This document shows positions 45,601-64,000 of a stretch of DNA of 64,000 nucleotides, in pieces (the first letter of the stretch is position 1; the number at the start of each line of letters is the position of its first letter). The DNA comes from Chrysomallon squamiferum (lineage: Eukaryota; Mollusca; Gastropoda; Neomphalida; Peltospiridae). The notes beneath the pieces were generated by a model. That model was not told the origin of the DNA and made no database searches. It saw only the letters and a list, made by a program, of their open reading frames with translations. A program made the position numbers and the translations under genes. The DNA lies in NCBI GenBank assembly GCA_012295275.1, contig CM022671.1, forward strand, positions 36,188,683-36,252,682. The letters run 5' to 3'.

Positions 45601-48600
45601 TTTATTTTTTATTTTTTTAACAGGGCAACACAACTAGTAGAAGTATTAGATCTCTGTCTTCTAGGATTGATGGTAAAATTTATGTATATCTACTGTTTTT
45701 CAATTCAGTCTTAACACTGAATAAATATTCTAACACAATATATTTGGTTTAAAGGTCACCCAGTGATATAATATGTACATTAACTTAAAACTAAAAAACA
45801 ATAAGTTTTAAATAAAGTAATAAAATTTGTTTAGAGTCTGTTTTGATGTTTGTTACTTGTGTGTAATTTTGCCACTTCCAGAGGGCTTTGGCAGTGACCT
45901 GGTTGGGTCCAGTATTACAAGTCAGGATGGATTCCACTCAATCAGATCCACTCAGAGTGCAGCCATCCAGCATCCAGTCTCATCCAGTCACCACCACCAG
46001 CATCCTGATCCAGTTACAGCAGACGACAACGACACGACACAAAGTGAAAGTAAAACATTTTGTGTTTTGATGTAACACAAAGTGAAAGTAAAAAATTTTG
46101 TGTTTTGATTTAACACAAAGTGAAAGTACAGATTTTAGTACTTTTGAAAGAACAAAATAATAGAATATTTTTTATAGTTTTTTTTATTGTATTTCAGACA
46201 AGTTAAATTGCAGTTAAATTAAATATTTGTTTTCTTACATTGCTTAGAGGTGTTTCTGATGTAATTGTTTTATATTCAGCTTTACAGGATCATGTGGTGG
46301 CACCCCACCCCCCTCACGTCCCCTCCTCAGACAGACTGAGGAGAAGACCAAGGGTGAAGAATTCTGTGTTACACAAGGACAGACAGACAAGTGCTGGGAG
46401 AGGTAGGCATCACCATGGTTACAGCTGAGTAATATCACCACACTTTGATATTAAAATGATGATGTTATCATTCATGTACATCTTGTATATTCCGCTTCTG
46501 TTAATTATACATGAGCACTGTTTGGAATAGGAAATACAGTGACTTGCGAACCCAAATGACATTTGTTCAGCTAAAAATCATATTTTAAATCTTTGTAATG
46601 TTTAACATTTAGTTATTATTATTATTATTAGTATTAGTAATATTTGTAGTATTTATTTGTTCACAGATGAAGTGGTCAGTGAAACTGGAACTGCAAACGG
46701 TCAGTTGTGTTACCGGACAGTCAGCGTGGACAGTCTGACATCTGACTCCAGTAACACCCAGGCAGGGGGGGACACCCAGACAGACAGAGCAGTGAACAGC
46801 AGAGGTGTGAGACAACCTCCCCCTGCTCCTAACAGAGAGACAAAAGCCCTGCCCAGTTTACAGAGTTCCAGACTGGCTCCAGCGTCAAGCAGACTGCGCA
46901 GTTCTAAAGAGATGGGAGTGGGACCTGACGTCCCAGAAATTCAGAAACCCCAGAGTGGTTAGTGTGTGCAGCAGTGAAATGTTCACGTTTTGGTTTTTAG
47001 AATTAATATTATTTTTGAACTGTTTATAATATAGAAATATTGTATGAAATTTGTAAAAAGGAATTAGTATACTGCACAAATACTTTAAAAAGAATTTATG
47101 TATTATATCAATTTTTTTTTTAAAATTATTAAATTGTGTTGTATTCATTTTTAAAAAGTTTATAAATTATTGTAGAATTTTTTTAAAGGCAGTTAAATAT
47201 AATTTTAAATGTTGAAAAAAAAAAAAAAAGAATGTTGGACTGGAAAACTGAATAGACCAGAAACACATTTTGATAAAAGTAGTTTTGTCTAGATGACAAA
47301 TTCTTATAGTGGAACTGAACTTGCTTTAGAGTCAGACATTTATTTGTGTGTCATTTACTTGTGTGTCATTCCATGTATCAGTTTGTAGTACAGTTGTTGT
47401 TAGAAATGTTTATTATGTGTTTCAGTGAGTTTTTATTTTAGTAGTACAAATGTGTGTTTCAGTAGTACAGATGTTGTAACTGTGTGTTTCAGTAGTACAG
47501 ATGTTGTAACTGTGTGTTTCAGTAGTACAGATGTGATAACTGTGTGTTTCAGTAGTACAGATGTGATAACTGTGTGTTTCAGTAGTACAGATGTGATAAC
47601 TGTGTGTTTCAGTAGTACAGATGTGATAACTGTGTGTTTCAGTAGTACAGATGTGATAACTGTGTGTTTCAGTAGTACAGATGTGATAACTGTGTGTTTC
47701 AGTAGTACAGATGTGATAACTGTGTGTTTCAGTAGTACAGATGTGATAACTGTGTGTTTCAGTAGTACAGATGTTGTAATTGTGTGTTTCAGTAGTACAG
47801 ATGTTGTAATTGTGTGTTTCAGTAGTACAGATGTGATAACTGTGTGTTTCAGTAGTACAGATGTGATAATTGTGTGTTTAATGTTGTAATGTGTGTGTTT
47901 CAGTAGTACAGATGTTGTAATTGTGTGTTTCAGTAGTACAGATGTTGTAATTGTGTGTTTCAGTAGTACCGATGTGATAATTGTGTGTTTCAGTAGTACA
48001 GATGTGATAACTGTGTGTTTCAGTAGTACAGATGTTGTAATTGTGTGTTTCAGTAGTACAGATGTGATAATTGTGTGTTTCAGTAGTACAGATGTGATAA
48101 CTGTGTGTTTCAGTAGTACAGATGTTGTAATTGTGTGTTTCAGTAGTACAGATGTGATAATTGTGTGTTTCAGTAGTACAGATGTGATAACTGTGTGTTT
48201 CAGTAGTACAGATGTTGTAATTGTGTGTTTCAGTAGTACAGATGTTGTAATTGTGTGTTTCAGTAGTACAGATGTGATAACTGTGTGTTTCAGTAGTACA
48301 GATGTGATAATTGTGTGTTTCAGTAGTACAGATGTGATAATTGTGTGTTTCAGTAGTACAGATGTTGTAATTGTGTGTTTCAGTAGTACAGATGTGATAA
48401 TTGTGTGTTTCAGTAGTACAGATGTGATAATTGTGTGTTTCAGTAGTACAGATGTTGTAATTGTGTGTTTCAGTGAATGACTCAGTGAGTCATGTAATTG
48501 GACTGTTGAATGACAAAGCTGACAGTTCAGACAGCAGTTCAGATTCTGACGACAGAAACTCACAGCCAGGAGAATATGAAGACAGTGAGGAGTAAGATAT

Positions 48601-51600
48601 TTTGTTTTTTTCTAATTTTACTGTCAGCTCTTTCTATCATTATAAATTATTTATAAAACATTGCGTTTGAAATTAATAATTGTATTGTTATTATTTATTA
48701 GTAGTAAAAAAAAAAAAACATAAAAAAATCCTCCAACAACTATAAATATGTTCAACACATTCCTGGTAGCAAATATTTGTCATATAAATACAAATTATGG
48801 TTAGAAATATACAAGAGTACACAATGGAAAAAATAAAATAGAAAAATAAATAAAATCTTTGCATATTTTTTAGCATTTTCTATCCCTGTATATTTATGAC
48901 ATATTCACATTTTATAGAAATAATTTTGTCCAAATATTCCACTTTTCTTCAAATTTAAAAATGAATGATGTTAATAAAAGAAGAATCTGAGTTATTTCTA
49001 AACTTGATTTCTCTGACATTTTCTGATTACAGAGAGGACAGGTGTTCAGACAGCAGGTTACATGTATTTGCCTCAAAACCAACCAAAGCTCCACTAAGGA
49101 TCCGATCACCTGGTACAGACACTGGACAGGTAGATATTAATTATTACCTGTGTGTAAATCTAGGTATGCAGACACTGGACAGGTAGATATTAATTATTAC
49201 CTGTGTGTAAATCTAGGTATGCAGACACTGGACAGGTATATATTAATTATTACCTGTGTGTAAGTCTAGGTGTACAGACACTGGACAGGTAGATAATAAT
49301 TATTACCTGTGTTTAAATCTAGGGTATTCAGACACTGGACAGGTAAATATTTATTATTACCTTTGTATAAATCTTGTGTAGTATTTTTTGTGAGTGGACA
49401 GATTTGTTTCGTTTTGTTTAGGAAAACTTAAAAATTTCATCAAAATGTTCATGTGTTTATTGCTGGTATGTGTAATTTTTGTTATATATAAACTTAGATG
49501 TTTACAGTATTCTCACATTTTCTGTAAATAAACAAGTAAAATTGTAATTTTCTCAGAAGAAGATTAGCAGTGTTATCAGGCTGAGCAGGTCACAGGTGAG
49601 AGGAGCTCAACCGGAAAATGATTTCTGGTCCAGCAGTGAGGAGGAGGAGATGCACGGCAAGGGCTGGAAGTCCAACTCTCGTCCTCACAGTGGCACGTCC
49701 AGCACTGGAGCCAGTCCCAAAACCAACATCAGATCAGCTGGGTCACATGGCAGGGCGGGGTCGGGCAGTCACAGCAGAGGTGGTTCAGGGAGGGGAGGAT
49801 CAGGAAGCAAGAATCGTGGGGATGGAGACAGTAGAGAGATTAATGATGATGTTAAAGTAAAGATTCCCATGTCAATTCCAAAACAGTTGAGTGTCAGTCC
49901 TGATCACAAACACTTCAACCCAGCTCTGTACACGTCCAGCATGTCCAGTGTTGTGTCCATCAGTCGGTCGTCGGTCAGAGAAATTCCAAAAACAGACGCC
50001 CGCTTATCACAAGCTGCAGACGTGAGTTGATTATCATTTTTATTATTGAATTTGTGTTAACTCTTTGACTGAATTTTAAATTTCTTTAATAATTCAGTGA
50101 ACAAAATATTGTGCCTAATTGATTTAATATAAATGTATCAGTTTGGCAGGATTAATGCCTGTCTCTGTAATAGATAACCTGTCTGCCACATTATTTTTAG
50201 AATTCCTGCCTAGTGTAAGAACTTTGTTCTCTTAGTTTATTAAACCAGTTTGTAAAATAGTAAGAAAAGACAGATAATTTGTCATGTTTCAGAGGCCGTA
50301 CGACGTGTCACGCTATCAGATGGCTGATGTGACAGACAGTTTTGAGGCAAAGATGTTACAGAGCATGCAGAGACAGGAAGAGGACAGGAGTCCAGACTCT
50401 CCTAGGAAGGAGTTCAGTTTGTTTCACAACAGTCCACGCAGGCTTCGGCCACTGGACCAGTTAAATCCACACATCCACAGCGAGTCTCCAGCAACTACGA
50501 GTGATGACGACACAAGTTTCAGTACTTGGAAAGCTCCTGTGAGTTTTTATCATTCAGTCTGTCTTGCAGTTTCTCTCTTCATTTCATTTCTCTTTCCCTT
50601 TTTCGTTTTATTCTGTTATAACATTTTTTTTTTTGTCCTCTTTTGTGTCAGAAAACTGGGTCTGTTTAATGTGTTTATTTTTGTTTGTTTTGTTGCATTT
50701 TCAAAATTAAATTTTTATTTTTATTTTTTATTAAAGATTTTGTATGTGCATGTGTGTGTGTGTGTATTTGTTTTCTAGTGGATTGTTTTGTTGATTTTTT
50801 CCCATGTGAAAACTGTTATATAATATGCACTAAATCAGACCATGCACTGAATGTATATATTATTTTTACCTTTTATTATTCATTGGAAATTATAATTTTA
50901 AAACAGATGCTAAAGAAATTTATTGTTTTATTTTTTTATTATAAACTAACTGATATTTTAGAAAAATAATTTACCTTAAGTTTATATTTTCATTAAAATA
51001 CAATAATTTCACTGACATTTTATTTCTAAAAACACTTATAACTGTTTGTAAAATCAGGCAGCGAATGAGAAATGTCACAACTACCAGGATGAGATGAAAT
51101 CTCGGCTGAGCAGTGACACTCTGACTTCCTCCAATCCCAGGTAACATTCTCATTTTTTCCTGTTCTAGACATCATCCCCAAACAACAGAAACAACAAGAC
51201 ACAACAGATATATATATATATATGTACAACACACATATGATGATTCTCAGTATATACAACACATACATGTAATGTGTACACACACAGTCTTTCATGTGAA
51301 TTAGATTTGTGTTTGGGGCTATCTTATCTTTGATACTGAGGTATGTAAAAGAATTAACAGGTGATGTTTGTGTTTGGGGCTATCTTATCTTTGATACTGA
51401 GGTATGTAAAAGAATTAACAAGTGATGTTTGTGTGTGGGGCTGTCTTATCTTTGATACTGAAGTATGTAAAAGAATTAACAGGTGATGTTTGTGTGTGGG
51501 GCTGTCTGTGATACTGAAGTATGTAAAAGAATTAACAGGTGATGTTTGTGTTGACAGAGACTGGAGTGGAGGGATTTTCAGTCCACCAATAAACTTTCCT

Positions 51601-52229
51601 AATGTAGGAGATTTACAGAACACGGCCACATCAGACGACCTGAGTGAGAGCAACCTGTCCCCTCGGAAAACAGCCAGCAGTGAGTTTCATTCAGCAAGTA
51701 TTTACATTACACAAACAAATCTCTTACATCTTCACACAATAGTTCTGAAAAAGTACTCGTATCAAAATAAAAAAAAAAAAATTAAAGAAATGCTGAATGA
51801 TAAACAATTTTTGATTTTTATAATCAGATTAAACTAATGAAAGAAAAATAATTTCACACACAAATTCAAGGATCTGTTTTCTTGTTTGTAATGGAAGGAT
51901 TAATCATTTAGAACCTGTTGTATTTTGTGCAGGATGTCACAGAAATAAGCTAAAATGTAGTTTTTAGTCATTCTTTACACATTTTACATGTTATTTTAAT
52001 CTGATTTGTGTATATTCTGTTTATGCACATATTGTAACATTATAATTTTAGAACTACATTAGCTATTAGTTGGTGTTTTGTTGCATGTAACGTTTTTGTT
52101 TCAGACTCGCAAGGTGAGGTAGTGAAATACACAGATTCTAATGAAGAGGAACTAAATTTGTTGTTTGACTCCTCACTCAACTGTTACTACGACCCCAAAA
52201 CTCACAAGTATTATGAGCTGGCCTCATGA
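41540..52229 (+). CDS. CFAP20DC: CFAP20-domain-containing protein (CFAP20DC-like)
   Basis: The N-terminal third is a CFAP20-type domain ([97 protein letters not shown]), as in the vertebrate protein formerly called C3orf67. The rest is low-complexity Ser-rich sequence, ending in a conserved tail ([19 protein letters not shown]). Twenty coding exons join in phase: 41540-41560, 41732-41815, 42280-42373, 42733-42805, 43271-43385, 43786-43942, 44402-44493, 44786-44873, 45003-45112, 45624-45672, 45882-46049, 46280-46402, 46667-46957, 48474-48591, 49033-49129, 49557-50021, 50293-50538, 51058-51140, 51558-51679, 52105-52229; about 906 aa. The first coding exon begins at 41499 after an acceptor-like TTTTCAG, so an upstream non-coding exon is likely. 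A ciliary role is inferred from CFAP20 relatives only. Exons 10-14 are the least certain. Confidence 0.85.
42479..42609. repeat. Long near-perfect hairpin in CFAP20DC-like intron 3
   Basis: Arms of 51 and 50 bp (42479-42529 and 42560-42609) differ by two substitutions and one A/T-run length change, around a 30-nt loop. The outer ends are GTAAACATTAGAGG and its inverse, followed on the right by a TA run. It is probably a foldback element or small MITE. No clear target duplication is seen. Confidence 0.75.
46036..46135 (+). repeat. Tandem duplication of the CFAP20DC-like exon 11 donor
   Basis: Exon 11 ends ACACAAAGTGAAA|GTAAAAC. The sequence acacaaagtgaaagta plus aa(c/a)attttgtgttttgat(g/t)ta is repeated, giving three consecutive copies of the exon-intron junction in about 38-bp steps. 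Confidence 0.8.
47440..48473 (+). repeat. 30-bp minisatellite ending at the CFAP20DC-like exon 14 acceptor
   Basis: About 34 units of 30 bp, core GTGTGTTTCAGTAGTACAGA followed by TGTGATAACT or TGTTGTAATT. The final unit supplies the pyrimidine tract and AG of exon 14 (TGTGTGTTTCAG|TGAATGAC), so each unit carries an acceptor-like TTTCAG. Because 30 is divisible by three the array is open in several frames, giving long spurious open frames (up to 376 codons on the minus strand). In the gene's phase each unit has a TAA stop, so the array is intronic. Confidence 0.93.
49108..49355 (+). repeat. 53-bp tandem duplication of the CFAP20DC-like exon 15 donor
   Basis: Exon 15 ends ACAGACACTGGACAG|GTAGATATT. 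The block CAGACACTGGACAGGTAGAT plus about 33 bp of intron is repeated about five times, the first copy being the real exon end. Confidence 0.88.
51300..51545 (+). repeat. Roughly 61-bp tandem repeat just before the CFAP20DC-like exon 19 acceptor
   Basis: About four copies of a unit containing GATACTGAGGTATGTAAAAG, AATTAACAGGTGATGTTTGTG and GGGGCTATCTTATC. The last copy runs into GATGTTTGTGTTGACAG|AGAC, so the array stops about five bases short of the acceptor AG. Confidence 0.8.
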
Positions 52230-54508
52230 GTGATACAGACACACACACACACAGACATACAGACTCACAACTCTTGTTTAAGTCAAACATCAGTGAGATA
52301 TTTATTTAAATCAAACGTCAGTGAGATATTTACGTCAGATTTATATAAAACTTCAGTGAGATGTTTATATAAAACAAGAGAGACACATTTATATAAAACT
52401 TCAGTGAGACATATTTAAATGATACATGTCTGATAAAATGTGTTGTACAAAACTGTTAAAGTATTTATTTCCCAAACTGCAGGCAGCACTGTTTTCTCAG
52501 TGTTCAGTTAATGATTTAACAAGACTGCTAACAGTGAAAAAACTTGAAAATGAACAATACTACAGAATTTGACCTATACAGCCACCTGTTACTGATTTAT
52601 TCACAAATACTGAAAGTAAAAACAAAACATTTTTTTTTAATGTTTTATGATGTTTAATGAATTGCAGGCAAGAAATGTTTTGCATTGTTAATGGTTTTAC
52701 AGCAGTGAACAACAGGTTAATCACTTTGTTTCAGTTTACATCTAAGTAAACTGTTTAACTGGTCACGTGACAGTCAAACATCAAACAAACCACTGTGAAA
52801 GACACAGTGAGTGAATGAATGTTTAACAGCAGCCAGCACTAACTACATGTCAAACAACAGTGTCACAGCATTATCAGTTCAAAAACTTACTCAAACATTG
52901 TTAGAGATACTGAAGATACAGTGAGAAAAATAAAAGACCACCAGATGAACAGTAAAAGCGAGGTGAATTGTTGAAATGTTTATAACAGTGTGGTGTGATT
53001 TAACAACTCATTGTTCTCTTTGTTTTGTTATTTGGATGAGTTCAGTGAAGTTTTATATATTTATTTTTATTTATAAAGAAGTTTTATGTGTAAAGAGTTT
53101 GAACACAGAAGTGAAACGAAGGTTTGTGCTGTTGTTATATTTAAACATTATACAAAATGTGTTGTACAAAGAGGTTGTTTGTACATATACAAAATATACT
53201 ATTGTACAAAGGTTATTTCTTCAGGTCTAGTAACATCATCATTCAGTTAGTAATAATGAACAAGTGAGAGTTATATCGTTTTTTTTTCCATATACATTTA
53301 AAATCACAAAACTGATACAAGATCATGCAGAGAGAAGAAAGTAAAGAAAAACAATTTTGGTGTTGGTTATGAGAGACATTGCCTAAAAAACATTCCTCCT
53401 GACCAGGCCCCCATTCCCATGCTTATTTCAGGAAAGTGTTTGTCTTGGTAGAGGACATCAATGGATACAGAGGCTTAGCAATTTTAGTAATAATTTTTTT
53501 TTAATTACATTCAGTATCCACCTAACTATGTATTTCACTTATGCAGGTCACTAATGTCATAAGAACTAAATATGCATTGAGATGTTGGGTGTTTTGGACA
53601 TCAAAATTATAATTAATTTGAATTACTGAATTTACTACTCTAATCCTGATTTCATTCTGTTTTCTCTTTACATTGTGTAGTACCAAGTTTCTAAGTTTTA
53701 TATTGAAAATAAAAAGGACGTTGAATTCTCACTCAAGTTTATTCACTAACAAAATGATGATGTTTCTACTCATACAAAAATGGTTATGTACAAATGTACA
53801 GAGAGGTTAACTTAATAACCTTGTTACAGAAAATAAAATTTTATGAGACAGTTTGAAATAGTTTTTTTTGTATATTTTCACAAGTAACAAGGAAACTGTT
53901 TGATATTTATCACCGTTGTTAAATATTTTTGTGATAATGGAAGTATTAATATCTTCAAACACAAAAAAGGGAAATTATGTAGATGTCTTAATATATTCCT
54001 TAATTTATTTTATTATTTTTCACTTAATACCAAAGAAGAAACATTCACCATCATCATTGTCTTTGCTGTTTAAATCAATAGCAACAAAGTTCTGACAAAT
54101 TTACTATTTCACAGAATTTTAAAATTATACTTAAATGATTTAGTAACAGTATTTTAGTACTGTCATCATAACATCTAAAAAACAAAAATTAAAATTAAAT
54201 AAAAAAACAAAGTTCTTAATTCACTTAATATTTATTTACAGAATATAATTGAAAATTATAAAATACATTTGGTTTCACAAATAAATAATGTGTAAACATT
54301 TCCTCCTGGAAATATTTTTGTCAGTTTGTGTGAAATCTTGTTATGAGATTTTTGATACAGTTTTCAGTTAATAAGGAAAATTACTTTCAGTCAATAAGCA
54401 GTACCAAAAGGTCATTTTGTCTTGAGTGTTGAATATTCAGTAAGCGTGTGAGGTTTAAACTTTACTTTAATGTTACTAGTTAAAAAACAAACTTGACTTT
54501 GTAATTGT
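52230..54508. other. Tail-to-tail intergenic region, CFAP20DC-like / reelin
   Basis: AT-rich and probably mostly the two 3' UTRs. Short tandem copies of a tttatataaaacttcagtga-type motif lie at 52290-52410. No coding exon is seen. Confidence 0.55.
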
Positions 54509-63818
<9,310 letters not shown>

Positions 63819-64000
63819 CTGAAATGAGTTCATTACACTCACTACAGTGTTTTAACTGTCAGACACAGTACTCATTGTCTAACATCTCCTTATTACGTAC
63901 ATGTTTACATTTTTCACAGACACGCTGGGTATCAGGTCATGTTAAAGAGCATGATTAGATATTTTATACTATCAAATAAGTTAACAATACATTAGCAGTA

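Noticed and set aside
47433-48563. 376-codon minus-strand and 154/195-codon plus-strand open frames of repeated motifs
   Set aside because: They are products of a 30-bp minisatellite, which stays open because 30 is divisible by three. The array lies in an intron between well-phased CFAP20DC-like exons.

Overview
This window is animal nuclear DNA. It is AT-rich, full of microsatellites and minisatellites, and its genes are split into many short exons by GT-AG introns. I read exon by exon and checked that splice phases join. The gene content points to an invertebrate bilaterian, most likely a lophotrochozoan and plausibly a mollusc: reelin, a p38 MAP kinase, a glycolipid transfer protein, a CFAP20-domain protein and a tandem set of aminergic-type GPCRs. 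The species assignment is inference; gene content does not prove it.

Layout. (1) At 1-2270, minus strand, is the 5' end of an unrecognised gene that runs off the left edge. (2) At 5.3-20.1 kb, minus strand, is a tandem cluster of class A GPCRs related to biogenic-amine/muscarinic receptors. Receptor C (17880-20110) and receptor A (5342-10625) each have two coding exons, with the intron splitting the TM4 Trp codon. Receptor B (14643-15088) has a first exon only. (3) At 21718-28714, plus strand, is a complete p38 MAPK gene with a duplicated, apparently mutually exclusive third exon and an apparent 1-nt frameshift in exon 4. (4) At 28.7-36.2 kb I see no gene, only AT-rich DNA and 3' UTR. (5) At 36219-40057, minus strand, is a six-exon glycolipid transfer protein gene. 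(6) At 41540-52229, plus strand, is a roughly 20-exon CFAP20DC-like gene of about 906 codons. (7) At 54509-63818, minus strand, are the last 18 exons of reelin, covering the final three reelin repeats and a short basic tail. The 5' part lies beyond the right edge.

The most striking pattern is that minisatellites and short tandem duplications sit on exon-intron junctions in at least four unrelated genes. Their units contain a copy of the splice site, often with 10-25 nt of exon. Clear cases are receptor A exon 2 acceptor, p38 exon 7 donor, GLTP exon 6 acceptor, CFAP20DC exon 11 donor, exon 14 acceptor and exon 15 donor, and a reelin donor at 63114. CFAP20DC exon 19 is a near miss. This suggests that splice junctions are recurrent seeds for tandem duplication in this genome, leaving many decoy splice sites.

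The genes do not form a pathway. Receptor C and p38 diverge from about 1.6 kb of shared upstream DNA. GLTP and CFAP20DC diverge across about 1.5 kb. CFAP20DC and reelin converge.
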